From positions 62,001 through 126,000 of the forward strand of contig NZ_JAUDUY010000006.1 in NCBI RefSeq assembly GCF_030380815.1: a stretch of DNA of 64,000 nt. The letters run 5' to 3'. The stretch is from Robiginitalea aurantiaca (GTDB taxonomy: Bacteria > Bacteroidota > Bacteroidia > Flavobacteriales > Flavobacteriaceae). This document shows positions 37,435 to 46,299 of the stretch, in pieces. The stretch's first letter is position 1; each line of letters starts with the position of its first letter. The translations under genes and the position numbers were made by a program. A model generated the notes under the pieces. That model had not been told where the DNA came from and made no database searches. It saw only the letters and a list, made by a program, of their open reading frames with translations.

Positions 37435-38742
37435 TCAGACTCGGGTAATATGTGCCCCAATGGCCCTTAATCGGGTATCGATCTCCTCATACCCCCGGTC
37501 GATCTGCTCGATGTTGTGTATGGTGGATGTTCCTTTGGCCGAAAGTGCTGCAATCAGCAGAGAAACCCCTGCGCGTATATCCGGAGATACCATGGTGGTT
37601 GCCTTCAGGGTAGATTTAAAATCGTGTCCGATTACTGTGGCACGGTGCGGATCACACAGAATAATCTTCGCCCCCATGTCCAGCAATTTATCCACGAAAA
37701 ACAGGCGGCTTTCAAACATCTTTTGATGAATGAGAACCTCTCCCCTGGCCTGTGTGGCAATCACCAGGATGATACTTAATAAATCCGGCGTAAGTCCCGG
37801 CCAAGGCGCATCTGCAATGGTAAGGATTGAGCCGTCTATAAAATTCTGTATTTCGTATCCCTTTTTATGGGCGGGGATGAAAATATCATCTCCTTTTTTC
37901 TTTAGGGTAATTCCCAGTTTCCCAAAAACGGATGGAATCAGCCCGAGATTTTCCCAACCTACGTTTTTAATGGTCAGTTCGCTCTGTGTCATGGCGGCCA
38001 ATCCAACCCAACTCCCGATTTCGATCATATCGGGCAACATCCGATGCGTAGTACCCCCAAGAGATTCAACCCCTTCAATTGTAAGGAGGTTGGATCCGAT
38101 ACCGGAAATACGAGCGCCCATCTTATTGAGCATTTTACAAAGCTGCTGCAGATAAGGTTCACAGGCAGCATTATATATGGTTGTAGTCCCTTCAGCAAGA
38201 ACGGATGCCATAACAATATTGGCCGTCCCCGTAACAGATGCCTCATCGAGGAGCATATAAGTGCCCTTGAGACGCCTGGCCTCAACACCGAAAAAATGTT
38301 CTTCCCGATTGTACCGGAATTTTGCCCCCAGTTTTACAAATCCTTCAAAATGGGTGTCAAGTCGCCGACGTCCTATTTTGTCTCCGCCTGGTTTGGGGAT
38401 AAACCCCTGCCCAAAACGCGCGAGCATTGGACCGACCAGCATAATGGAGCCTCTGAGGCCGCGTCCGTCTTTTTTGAACGTCTCAGATTGTAAATAATCC
38501 ACGTTCACGTCGTCCGCCTTAAAGGTGTAGGACCCCTTTCCTTTTTTCTGAATCTTAACCCCTAAGTCTTCGAGAATTCCGATGAGTTTATTGACATCGA
38601 GAATATCCGGAATGTTCTGTATTGTAACTGTTTCGGGTGTCAGTAATACTGCACAAAGAATTTGCAGGGCTTCATTTTTTGCTCCCTGAGGGGTTATTTC
38701 CCCATGGAGTTGGTGCCCTCCTTCAATGATAAATGTTCCCAT
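37435..38742 (-). CDS. murA: UDP-GlcNAc enolpyruvyl transferase MurA, Asp at the Cys115 site
   Basis: Transfers enolpyruvate from PEP to UDP-GlcNAc, the first committed step of peptidoglycan synthesis. 435 residues, with Lys22-Asn23 in GAKNEALQ and Arg contacts in IGRRRLD. The active-site loop reads GGDKIG, so the residue equivalent to E. coli Cys115, which fosfomycin alkylates, is Asp121. Enzymes with Asp there stay active and resist fosfomycin. It lies 3 bases after DUF4290, a gene order common in Flavobacteriia. Confidence 0.95.
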   Translation of the reverse strand: MGTFIIEGGHQLHGEITPQGAKNEALQILCAVLLTPETVTIQNIPDILDVNKLIGILEDLGVKIQKKGKGSYTFKADDVNVDYLQSETFKKDGRGLRGSIMLVGPMLARFGQGFIPKPGGDKIGRRRLDTHFEGFVKLGAKFRYNREEHFFGVEARRLKGTYMLLDEASVTGTANIVMASVLAEGTTTIYNAACEPYLQQLCKMLNKMGARISGIGSNLLTIEGVESLGGTTHRMLPDMIEIGSWVGLAAMTQSELTIKNVGWENLGLIPSVFGKLGITLKKKGDDIFIPAHKKGYEIQNFIDGSILTIADAPWPGLTPDLLSIILVIATQARGEVLIHQKMFESRLFFVDKLLDMGAKIILCDPHRATVIGHDFKSTLKATTMVSPDIRAGVSLLIAALSAKGTSTIHNIEQIDRGYEEIDTRLRAIGAHITRV

Positions 38743-38745
38743 GAA

Positions 38746-39399
38746 TTAGTACCGTTTTTTACCACGAACGGTTCGCTGGCCCTTTTTATTGGATGAAGTA
38801 CTCCGATTTGAACGCACAGTGCGTTGTCTGAGGAAGTGACCACTATCTGTAAGATTCTCTCCGTCCGAGGCAAGATCGATCTCGCCGTTGCTCAATTCGT
38901 AGAGGTGATTGAAAATCGCCTTGTCGTCTACCATATCCTTATTCCAGTTCAGGTAACACTTCTTCATATGGTTGGCGATGGCATATTCGAGACCCGAGCG
39001 TTTATCGCCCTTTTCCCATTGAACTGCCTGATCGATCATACGTTTGATGTTATTCCCGTAAAACCGATATTTCGGATGGTTCTGAGGATATTCCAGGGCA
39101 TCAGGTCGCTGTTGCAGGAGTTCTTTACTCGGAATCGGATAGGGCGATTCCACGTCCAGTTTAAAGTCGGACATGATAAATAACTGGTCCCATAATTTGT
39201 GCTGAAAGTCCGGGACGTCTCTAAGATGCGGTTGCATATTTCCCATATGGCTGATTATCGCCTTGGAAACGCGGTTTCGCTCTTCCCGGTCTTCGATGGT
39301 CAAGGCATGATCGACCATTTTCTGAAAATGTCGTCCGTATTCCGGAATGTGTAAATGAGGACGTTCGGTATTGTACTCGAGGTTTTCTACTGTATTCAA
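38746..39399 (-). CDS. DUF4290 family protein
   Basis: 217 residues, cytoplasmic and soluble. The N-terminal YNTERPHLHIPEYGRHFQKM and the repeated RFYGNNIKRMIDQA element match DUF4290. The C-terminal 40 residues are basic and low-complexity (RTVRSNRSTSSNKKGQRT), suggesting nucleic-acid contact. Function unknown. It sits just upstream of murA, with DUF493 further upstream on the same strand. Confidence 0.85.
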   Translation of the reverse strand: MNTVENLEYNTERPHLHIPEYGRHFQKMVDHALTIEDREERNRVSKAIISHMGNMQPHLRDVPDFQHKLWDQLFIMSDFKLDVESPYPIPSKELLQQRPDALEYPQNHPKYRFYGNNIKRMIDQAVQWEKGDKRSGLEYAIANHMKKCYLNWNKDMVDDKAIFNHLYELSNGEIDLASDGENLTDSGHFLRQRTVRSNRSTSSNKKGQRTVRGKKRY

Positions 39400-39482
39400 A
39401 TGTGAAGTATAGGTGGGTTAACTAAATAAGATGGGAGCTGCTCCCGGTGTGCAAATTACCAAAATTAAACGAAATGGCCATA

Positions 39483-39767
39483 TTAAAGGGAAATCACCCC
39501 TTCCACTTTGCCTACTTCGATGTATTTTTCAATGACTTTATCCGGGTTTTCCAGGTGTACCGTAATGGACAGGCTGGTGTATTTTCCATTTTTGGATTTG
39601 CGGGTTTCGATTACTGCGCCCGTATTGTCAAAAATAGCTTCAATCCTGTCCGTCTTATCTGAATCTGAAGGCACGATAAACTTGTAGAGGTAAGTGGAAG
39701 GCCATTCGGTTCCATTCTGTAATTCTTCTTTTAGGCGGCCGTAAAACGCTTCAGATTCCTGATCCAT
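39483..39767 (-). CDS. DUF493 family protein
   Basis: 94 residues matching the YbeD/DUF493 ACT-like fold (FPSTYLYKFIVPSDSDK, YTSLSITVHLENPDKVI). The family has no settled function. It is placed upstream of DUF4290 and murA on the minus strand, separated by 83 bases. A possible -7 element (TAATTTTG on the minus strand, 39460-39467) precedes DUF4290. Confidence 0.87.
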   Translation of the reverse strand: MDQESEAFYGRLKEELQNGTEWPSTYLYKFIVPSDSDKTDRIEAIFDNTGAVIETRKSKNGKYTSLSITVHLENPDKVIEKYIEVGKVEGVISL

Positions 39768-39902
39768 CTTTTTTTTACAAATATAAAAGAATCTTGCAAG
39801 CTTATTCCCAGGGAAACCAAAACGGTTTCAACCTATCTGAATATACAATCGAATCATGAGGTTTTCCGGACTCTTTTGTTTCGGGTGTCCAAAAAGTTCA
39901 TC

Positions 39903-39933
39903 TTGAATGAGCGCTTTGGATTCCGTACTTTTG
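39903..39933 (+). promoter_or_regulatory. Promoter of the AAA-ATPase/recQ/fmt run
   Basis: TTG (39903-39905), 20-base spacer, then TACTTTTG (39926-39933), a full match to the Bacteroidetes -33/-7 form. The start codon is 26 bases downstream. Confidence 0.75.
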
Positions 39934-39958
39934 CCTGAACAGACCGGAGAACATTGCT

Positions 39959-40540
39959 ATGGCCAAAAAAACGGTGATTACGGGAGGGCCCGGGACCGGT
40001 AAAACAGCTCTGATAGAGGAGCTTGAACGCCGGGGTCACTATTGTTTTCATGAATTTATTCGGGAGATGACCCTGGATGCCAAAAAAAAGGAGGTTCAGG
40101 CGCTAACCAATCCACTTACTTTTGTAGAGGACCCTCTTACCTTCAACCGGATGCTGCTTCAGGCCAGGATAGGCCAGTTCGAAGATGCTATCAAATTGCA
40201 GCTTACTCCTGTATTTTTCGATAGGGGAATTCCGGATGTATTGGCCTATATGGACTATTTTGGACAGGCCTACGACTCAGAGTTTACCGGTCCGTGTAAT
40301 GAGTACAAGTACGACACCGTAATTGTACTTCCCCCCTGGAAAGCCATTTACAGGCGCGATAATGAACGTATGGAAAGTTTTGAAGAGGCCTGTGAAATCC
40401 ACGATTGTCTGGAGCGTACCTACCGAAGCTTTGGTTACGACGTGAAATCCATACAATTCGGGACCATAGAAGACCGGGTAAACCAGGTCCTGGAGATATT
40501 AGCACGAAACGATGAAAAAGACTCCGGAAGAAGTTCTTAA
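39959..40540 (+). CDS. P-loop ATPase/kinase (AAA_28-like)
   Basis: 193 residues with a Walker A motif GGPGTGKT (8-15) and a DRGIPD motif near 93. The fold matches the AAA_28 or nucleoside-kinase-like group, cytoplasmic. Substrate unknown. It overlaps recQ by 29 bases in another frame, so translation of the two is likely coupled; a repair-related role is possible but unproven. Confidence 0.8.
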   Translation: MAKKTVITGGPGTGKTALIEELERRGHYCFHEFIREMTLDAKKKEVQALTNPLTFVEDPLTFNRMLLQARIGQFEDAIKLQLTPVFFDRGIPDVLAYMDYFGQAYDSEFTGPCNEYKYDTVIVLPPWKAIYRRDNERMESFEEACEIHDCLERTYRSFGYDVKSIQFGTIEDRVNQVLEILARNDEKDSGRSS

Positions 40541-42410
40541 GGCTCATTGGGGCTACGATGGCTTCAGAGGTTCCCAGGCACGGATTATCCAGGCGGTACT
40601 CGATGGCTCAGACGTTCTGGCCCTGATGCCGACAGGTGGCGGTAAATCGCTCTGCTACCAGATTCCGGCATTGGTAAATCCCGGGGTTTGCATTGTGATC
40701 TCCCCCCTGCTGGCGCTTATGGAGGATCAGGTGGCGGATTTGAAGAATCGGGGGATCCGCGCCCTGAGCCTCTCGGGAAAACTAAAACCGGACGATCTGG
40801 GTCGCCTGTTGGACAATGTGCTTTACGGCAAATACGATCTGCTGTATTTATCACCTGAGCGGTTGCAACAGGAACTTGTGCTCAGCAGGTTGAAGGAACT
40901 TTCAGTTTGCTTAATTGCAGTGGATGAGTCGCATTGCATTTCGCAATGGGGTTTTGACTTCAGGCCTGCCTATCTGAAATGTGCTGTCCTGCGCGATTTA
41001 CACCCCAATATTCCAGTAATGGCCTTAACGGCAACGGCGACGCCTAAGGTCCTGGAAGATGTGGAAACGCTGCTGGAGCTTAAAAATCCAGTTGTATTTA
41101 AAGACTCGGTCCACCGCCCCAATCTCATATACTCCGTCCAGAAAACTGAGGATAAAAACTACCGCATGCAGCAACTCCTGAAGAACCATCAGGGAAGTGC
41201 TATAGTTTACACAAATTCGAGACGTTCCACTGTCGTTTTATCCGAACACCTGAAACAACAGGGGTTTTCGGCAGCTTCATTTCACGGTGGCTTGCCTGCT
41301 GATGTGAAAAGTGATCGCCTTAAACAATGGCAATCGGGTAAACAAAAAATTATGGTTGCCACCAATGCATTTGGGATGGGAATCGACAAATCGGATGTGC
41401 GGCTTGTCATCCACTATAACGTCCCGGAAACCCTTGAACATTATTTTCAGGAAGCCGGAAGGGCGGGCAGGGACGGTCAAAGGGCTTATGCCCACGTGCT
41501 CCTGGGACCGGATGATATCTCAAGAGCCAGAAACCAATTCCTCGGCAATCTTCCTTCAGTTGCGGACGTCTTAAAAACGTATCAGAAGCTCAATAGTTAT
41601 TTGAACATACCCTACGGAGAGCGGATTGAAACATCTTTCCCATTCCACCTGGCCGATTTCTGCCAAACTTATAAACTCCCTATAAATCTTACCTATAATG
41701 CCATGGAAATCCTGGACCGGCAGGGAATCCTCTCACTCAGCCAGGAATTCTGGAAACGAACCCGAGTCCGTATAACCACGCGTAAGTCAGAGCTATGGGA
41801 GTATTTTGGCAGGCATCCTGAAATGAAAGAGACGCTTCAGGTTTTGCTTCGGACCTACGGGGGGTTATTCGATTTTGAAACCCTTATAAATACACGCCTG
41901 ATTTCTCAAAAACTCGGGACCTCTGAAAGGCAGATCAGCGATCGTTTAGATCGCATGCATAAAGACGGGATTCTCGAACTCCATCAGGCACAGGGGGATA
42001 TCCTTTTAAGATTCCTGGTCCCCAGAGAAGATGAAAAGACAATTTACCCATTTTCCGAACAGATCAAAACCCGACGGAAGATCAAGGAGGAGAAAGTCGC
42101 GCAAATGGCAGCCTATTTAAAAAACGAAAGGAAATGCCGCAGTATGCAATTACTGTCCTATTTCGGAGAAACTCAAAAAAACCCATGTGGATCATGTGAT
42201 GTTTGCCTGAGCCAGAAACCATTGGATTCCTCCGACCTGCAGGCAATTGAAAAAAATATCCTGATGTCTTTAAGGGAAGGCCCCAAAACCTCCAGGGAGC
42301 TCCTGGAAAACTGGGCGCACCCCGAAGGCCAAACCCTGGAATGCCTGCAGATCCTTCTCCACAAGGGTATGCTAATTCTCGGATCAGAAAACCAGTACAT
42401 CTTATCATGA
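40512..42410 (+). CDS. recQ: ATP-dependent DNA helicase RecQ
   Basis: 3'-5' helicase for recombination repair and fork restart. Walker A MPTGGGKSLCYQ, DEAH box as DESHCISQWG, and motif VI QEAGRAGRDGQ. The RecQ zinc subdomain has four cysteines (KCRSMQ...PCGSCDVC). The length of 632 residues, without a clear HRDC domain, is normal. The start ATG lies inside the preceding ATPase gene; the stop overlaps the fmt start by four bases (ATGA). Confidence 0.95.
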   Translation: MKKTPEEVLKAHWGYDGFRGSQARIIQAVLDGSDVLALMPTGGGKSLCYQIPALVNPGVCIVISPLLALMEDQVADLKNRGIRALSLSGKLKPDDLGRLLDNVLYGKYDLLYLSPERLQQELVLSRLKELSVCLIAVDESHCISQWGFDFRPAYLKCAVLRDLHPNIPVMALTATATPKVLEDVETLLELKNPVVFKDSVHRPNLIYSVQKTEDKNYRMQQLLKNHQGSAIVYTNSRRSTVVLSEHLKQQGFSAASFHGGLPADVKSDRLKQWQSGKQKIMVATNAFGMGIDKSDVRLVIHYNVPETLEHYFQEAGRAGRDGQRAYAHVLLGPDDISRARNQFLGNLPSVADVLKTYQKLNSYLNIPYGERIETSFPFHLADFCQTYKLPINLTYNAMEILDRQGILSLSQEFWKRTRVRITTRKSELWEYFGRHPEMKETLQVLLRTYGGLFDFETLINTRLISQKLGTSERQISDRLDRMHKDGILELHQAQGDILLRFLVPREDEKTIYPFSEQIKTRRKIKEEKVAQMAAYLKNERKCRSMQLLSYFGETQKNPCGSCDVCLSQKPLDSSDLQAIEKNILMSLREGPKTSRELLENWAHPEGQTLECLQILLHKGMLILGSENQYILS

Positions 42411-43357
42411 AAAACACCCTTAGAATTGCATTTATGGGCACTCCCGATTTCGCTGTTGCGTCCCTGGAAGCCCTGCTTGAAAATGGCTATCCCGTAGTTG
42501 TCGTCGTAACAGCCCCGGACCGCCCTGCCGGTCGGGGTCGGACTTTAAAGGCTTCCCCTGTAAAAGAATGCGCCGAGAAATATGGGATTCCGGTACTGCA
42601 GCCGGAACGGTTAAAAGATCCGGAGTTTGTGGGTCAATTGGAAGCATTAGATGTAAATCTTCAGGTCGTTGTCGCCTTTAGGATGCTTCCGGAGGTGGTA
42701 TGGGCACAACCCGCCTTTGGCACATTCAACCTCCACGCCTCCCTCCTTCCCGATTTCAGGGGTGCCGCCCCCATTCATTGGGCAGTCGTCAATGGAGAAA
42801 CAGAAACCGGGGTCACCACATTTTTTATCGATGCTGAAATAGATACAGGACAAATTATACTGCAGGAAAAAACGCCCATACGACCTGATGAAACTACAGG
42901 GGAACTCTATGAGAGGCTTATGCAAATGGGAGCCCGTCTTGTGTTGGAAACCGTAAGGATGATCGAAGCCGGACCTGTAAAAACCCGAACACAAAAACAT
43001 CTTCAAACACCAAAAAAAGCGCCCAAACTAACTAACGAAAACACCCAACTGGACTGGGACACCCCCACACAAAAAGTCCATGATAAAATTCGCGGCCTAT
43101 GTCCCTTTCCCGGGGCATGGACCCATTTTGAGAACAATGGCACTGTGGAACGGGTTAAAATCTTTCGCAGTACAACGGATGATCTGAACGATGAAGCCCC
43201 GTCCGGCAGTATTGTAAAACGCGAAAACCGCCTTTTGGCGCGAACTGCAGATGGCTGGCTTGAAGTACTGGAAATGCAATTGCCGGGTAAGCGACGGATG
43301 CCGGTTAAAGACATCCTGAATGGTCTGGAAATCCAAAAAAGTGCACGATTTCTGTGA
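42407..43357 (+). CDS. fmt: Methionyl-tRNA formyltransferase
   Basis: Formylates initiator Met-tRNA with 10-formyl-THF. The catalytic motif is NLHASLLPDFRGAAPIHWAV (Asn, His and Asp of the active site), followed by a C-terminal OB-like tRNA-binding domain. I start at the ATG at 42407, giving 316 residues; the open frame extends 22 codons upstream into recQ and is not native. The overlap with recQ suggests one transcript. Confidence 0.95.
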   Translation: MKNTLRIAFMGTPDFAVASLEALLENGYPVVVVVTAPDRPAGRGRTLKASPVKECAEKYGIPVLQPERLKDPEFVGQLEALDVNLQVVVAFRMLPEVVWAQPAFGTFNLHASLLPDFRGAAPIHWAVVNGETETGVTTFFIDAEIDTGQIILQEKTPIRPDETTGELYERLMQMGARLVLETVRMIEAGPVKTRTQKHLQTPKKAPKLTNENTQLDWDTPTQKVHDKIRGLCPFPGAWTHFENNGTVERVKIFRSTTDDLNDEAPSGSIVKRENRLLARTADGWLEVLEMQLPGKRRMPVKDILNGLEIQKSARFL

Positions 43358-43459
43358 GGCCCCATTTTATAGGGCTTCCCAAAAGTGGTTCATATTTTTC
43401 ATGTTTATCAACAATGCTCCGAAGTTATCAACAAAAACGGGGATTTCCCCCGGTTTTAC

Positions 43460-43489
43460 TTGTCTGGCCGCTAAATCCGTATAAATTTG
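43460..43489 (+). promoter_or_regulatory. Promoter of the HU gene
   Basis: TTG (43460-43462), 19-base spacer, then TAAATTTG (43482-43489), an exact fit to the Bacteroidetes consensus. The ATG is at 43535. Confidence 0.8.
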
Positions 43490-43534
43490 TCAGCGCTTTG
43501 TAATATGTATAACAACTCTTAATTATTTTAAATT

Positions 43535-43807
43535 ATGAACAAGACAGAATTAATCGATGCTATGGCAGCAGACGCTGGCATCACCAAAGCTGCGGCTAAA
43601 AAGGCACTGGAATCTTTCCTAGGAAACGTTGAAGGATCCCTTAAAAAAGGTAATCGTGTTTCTCTGGTAGGATTCGGATCTTGGTCCGTTTCTAAAAGGA
43701 ATGCGCGTGAAGGTCGTAACCCTTCAACCGGAAAAACCATCCAAATCCCAGCAAAAATGGTTGTAAAATTTAAAGCTGGATCTGATTTGAGTGACGCTGT
43801 AAATTAA
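43535..43807 (+). CDS. HU-family DNA-binding protein
   Basis: 90 residues, the standard HU length, with the DNA-arm signature GFGSWSVSKRNAREGRNPSTG and the N-terminal MNKTELIDAMAADAGITKA. A histone-like architectural protein that bends and compacts DNA. Expected to be highly expressed: it has a consensus promoter and its own strong terminator. Lies between fmt and yqgE. Confidence 0.97.
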   Translation: MNKTELIDAMAADAGITKAAAKKALESFLGNVEGSLKKGNRVSLVGFGSWSVSKRNAREGRNPSTGKTIQIPAKMVVKFKAGSDLSDAVN

Positions 43808-43832
43808 TTCAGCTTACCTTATCTAAAATATT

Positions 43833-43859
43833 AAAGCACCCTTCGGGGTGCTTTTTTTG
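43833..43859 (+). terminator. Terminator of the HU gene
   Basis: A perfect 9-bp stem (AAAGCACCC with its complement) with a TTCG tetraloop, followed by a run of T. Confidence 0.95.
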
Positions 43860-43906
43860 TTAATTAGGCGATTTATTCTATTTTTAGTTGAGCAACACCC
43901 GAGACC

Positions 43907-44467
43907 ATGGTTGGTTTAAAACCAAAAAAAGGAAAACTTCTAATTGCAGAACCTTCGCTTACGGGGGATGTCTCCTTCAACCGTTCGGTTGTACTCTTGG
44001 CCGAACACAATGGTGAGGGTTCAGTGGGGTTTATTCTGAATAAACCGCTCAACTACAGTATGAACGAATTGGTAACGGAAATTGAAGTGCCCTTTCCGGT
44101 TTTTAACGGCGGGCCCGTAGAACAGGACAACCTGTATTTTATTCACAAGGTTCCTGATCTTATTCCGCAATCTGTTGAAATTTCTGATGGAATCTATTGG
44201 GGTGGGGATTTTGACATCACCGTTTCTTTGGTCAATACAGGACAAATCAGTCAGAACGAAATCAGGTTCTTCCTGGGGTATTCAGGTTGGGCCTCCCTTC
44301 AGCTCGACCAGGAGTTAAGTTCCAAATCCTGGATTGTAGTAGCCAACAACTACGAGAGCAACATTATTAAAGAGCCGGCTCAGACTTTCTGGCGGGAGAA
44401 AATGAGAGAGTTGGGAGGACAGTACTTACTCTGGTCCAATGCTCCTGAAAACCCCAGCCTTAATTAG
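43907..44467 (+). CDS. yqgE: YqgE/AlgH family protein
   Basis: 186 residues with the family elements KGKLLIAEPSL, SVGFILNKPL and FFLGYSGWASLQLDQEL. A widely conserved protein of unclear function. Its stop overlaps the stop of the convergent aminotransferase gene by four bases, so the two transcripts are antisense at their 3' ends. Confidence 0.92.
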   Translation: MVGLKPKKGKLLIAEPSLTGDVSFNRSVVLLAEHNGEGSVGFILNKPLNYSMNELVTEIEVPFPVFNGGPVEQDNLYFIHKVPDLIPQSVEISDGIYWGGDFDITVSLVNTGQISQNEIRFFLGYSGWASLQLDQELSSKSWIVVANNYESNIIKEPAQTFWREKMRELGGQYLLWSNAPENPSLN

Positions 44468-45312
44468 TCGGCACTGCGAACAAATTCATTGATCATTTTT
44501 GAAGTAAACAAGGCTGCCTCAAGGGTGTATTGCGCTTTTCTGTATTGTCCTATAGCCGTTATACCTGTTGAAATATCGGTCATGAATAGTTCATCGGCCT
44601 GTTGTAGTTCAAAGGGGGATATATCGGCTTCCGTCAGCTGATAAGGTGTATTCTCCCATGACTGCTTCAGCAAGAACTTGCGCAGTATCCCATCCGGACA
44701 CCCATTGGATAAAGGGGGCGTTTTGATCTCAGTCCCTTTTCGATAGAAGAGATTTCCATGCAGCCCAAGCGCGATTTCCTTCCTGTGATTCAGGATCAGA
44801 CACGTGCCGTAACCATTTTCCCGGGCGAAAATCGATGCGAGTACCAGTGGAAGTTTGCTGTTGTGTGGGAGTCGGGAGAGCCCATCTGCCTGAACATAGT
44901 AATCCTTAAACAGATCGGCTTTGAGGCCAGGAGTTTTTAAAGTGTATTCCGCTTTTGAAAGCGGCGCAACATCTATTATAAAGGAAACCAACAAAGTATC
45001 CGGAAGCAACCCTGTTCCTTCTGCCCGGAAAACGGTGACGGAGATCTCATTGGGATCCCCCGCCCTTCCCGAGGCTTCGATCGTCTTTAGAATTTCTTCC
45101 TCCAGGTGTTCGAGGGTGAACTCCATGGGTATTTCCATCCGGAGCTGGCGCATTGACGCCATCAACCTGAAGTAATGCTCCTCCCAAAAGAGCAATGTAC
45201 GGCCGGTATAACGTATCCGCTCAGATAAGGCGTCCCCAAATTGAAGGCCGCGGTTTTTATGATTGAGAAAGTGACTCGAATCCGGAAGGAGATCCCCATT
45301 GAAATTGACCAT
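44464..45312 (-). CDS. Class IV aminotransferase (PabC/BCAT-like)
   Basis: 282 residues in the fold-type IV PLP family. The cofactor lysine is in LPHNSKLPLVLA (near residue 156). Later elements, LILNHRKEIALGLHGNLFY and MTDISTGI, match aminodeoxychorismate lyase and D-amino-acid or branched-chain aminotransferases. A role in folate synthesis (4-amino-4-deoxychorismate to p-aminobenzoate) is plausible for this group, but not provable here. CAAAGATA (45338-45345) gives a TATCTTTG -7 match upstream on the minus strand. Confidence 0.83.
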   Translation of the reverse strand: MVNFNGDLLPDSSHFLNHKNRGLQFGDALSERIRYTGRTLLFWEEHYFRLMASMRQLRMEIPMEFTLEHLEEEILKTIEASGRAGDPNEISVTVFRAEGTGLLPDTLLVSFIIDVAPLSKAEYTLKTPGLKADLFKDYYVQADGLSRLPHNSKLPLVLASIFARENGYGTCLILNHRKEIALGLHGNLFYRKGTEIKTPPLSNGCPDGILRKFLLKQSWENTPYQLTEADISPFELQQADELFMTDISTGITAIGQYRKAQYTLEAALFTSKMINEFVRSAD

Positions 45313-45366
45313 GAATTAGCCTTTAAATAAAACGGGGCAAAGATACAATACTTATAGCGTGAAGGA

Positions 45367-45750
45367 CTATTTGGAACCGATTACCTGCTTGAGATCTGAT
45401 ACTTGATTATCCCACAGCATTTTGGCCTCCTCTACCTCATCTTCATCGGCAAAATCAATAATAAAAAGTGAGACGTCTTTGGTAATCTCATCTACAATAA
45501 TGCGCATTTCAAAAAAGCAGTCTTCCTCGTTGTTTTCCCATGAAAAACGCACGAATTCATCTGTTTTACGCTTGAGTAATCGGGCTACCTCCTCAGATCC
45601 ATCCCAGATAAAGGTAAAGAGTTCGCCTCTGGAATTCACATTATCAGCAAACCATTCCGAAAGTCCGGAAGGGGTGGCGAGATATTGAAAAAGGAGTTGG
45701 GGTGAAGATTGAATTACAAACTCCAATTCATACTTGATTTTCTCGCTCAT
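45367..45750 (-). CDS. START-like (SRPBCC) domain protein
   Basis: 127 residues opening with KYELEFVIQSSPQLLFQYLATPSGLSEWF, the classic START-like/AHSA1-type beginning, and a C-terminal helix. Common in Flavobacteriia beside a class IV aminotransferase and yqgE. No ligand is known. It diverges from tRNA-Met. Confidence 0.85.
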   Translation of the reverse strand: MSEKIKYELEFVIQSSPQLLFQYLATPSGLSEWFADNVNSRGELFTFIWDGSEEVARLLKRKTDEFVRFSWENNEEDCFFEMRIIVDEITKDVSLFIIDFADEDEVEEAKMLWDNQVSDLKQVIGSK

Positions 45751-45836
45751 TTGGGGTCTCCTTTTTGTCTTCGGACAATATATAGATTTCTAAAAGATAA
45801 AAAAATAATTCCCTAAAACTTTTTAAAGGATCAATT

Positions 45837-45867
45837 TTGAAGAGGAAGAAATTAAGAGTTATATTTG
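45837..45867 (+). promoter_or_regulatory. Promoter of tRNA-Met
   Basis: TTG (45837-45839), 20-base spacer, TATATTTG (45860-45867). The tRNA starts 20 bases after the -7 element. Confidence 0.8.
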
Positions 45868-45887
45868 CCCCCGTTTAACGCGTAAAT

Positions 45888-45961
45888 GGCGAGGTAGCTC
45901 AGGTGGTTAGAGCGCAGGATTCATAACCCTGAGGTCGGGAGTTCAAGTCTCCCTCTCGCTA
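45888..45961 (+). tRNA. tRNA-Met (anticodon CAT, elongator type)
   Basis: The acceptor GGCGAGG pairs with TCTCGCT (G-U at the ends), the anticodon loop TTCATAA gives CAT, and the T-arm is GGGAG/CTCCC. Discriminator A; CCA is not encoded. A standard 1-72 pair and ordinary stems argue against the initiator. A lysidine-modified tRNA-Ile with CAT cannot be fully excluded from sequence. Confidence 0.9.
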
Positions 45962-45965
45962 CACC

Positions 45966-45991
45966 AAAACCCCCTTCTATGGGGGTTTTTT
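45966..45991 (+). terminator. Terminator of tRNA-Met
   Basis: A 9-bp stem AAAACCCCC with GGGGGTTTT, loop TTCTAT, then a T-run, 5 bases after the tRNA. Confidence 0.92.
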
Positions 45992-46299
45992 ATGCTCGGT
46001 CATTATCTCCTGAAGATCCTGTAGCCATCTCATGCCTGCACCTTTCAAATGGAATTTATCACGCGAACTGCGAAATCCGAATACCAGAATACTTTGCCTG
46101 TCCCCAAATTTTTATCGCTTGATAATCAAATTATTACTATCTTAACAGGGATGGATGTCGGATTGTTCTCCGACTATCTGCTGGGCGCTTCGTCATGCAT
46201 TTTTAAAATTTACGCTCATGTGGATTGCCACGATTGTATTTCCAACAATCGTTTTTAATATCAGGAACCACAGCCAACTCCTCCCGATTTAGTGCAAAG
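45992..46299 (+). other. Leader region before the GMC genes
   Basis: 308 bases with no convincing protein gene; a 69-codon frame at 46049-46258 runs through a terminator stem and is not credible. The region ends in a terminator-like hairpin only 44 bases before the GMC small-subunit start. It may be a regulatory leader or contain a short transcript. Confidence 0.4.
46230..46256 (+). terminator. Terminator-like hairpin (possible attenuator) before the GMC genes
   Basis: Perfect 8-bp stem ACGATTGT with ACAATCGT, 7-base loop, followed by five T. It has the shape of an intrinsic terminator but stands just upstream of a coding operon, with no gene recognised before it after the tRNA-Met terminator. 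Confidence 0.6.

Noticed and set aside
43379-43440. Possible small RNA between fmt and HU
   Set aside because: No hairpin with a T-run and no promoter match; nothing to support it.
46049-46258. 69-codon plus-strand frame in the GMC leader
   Set aside because: Reads through a terminator stem-loop and has no coding character.
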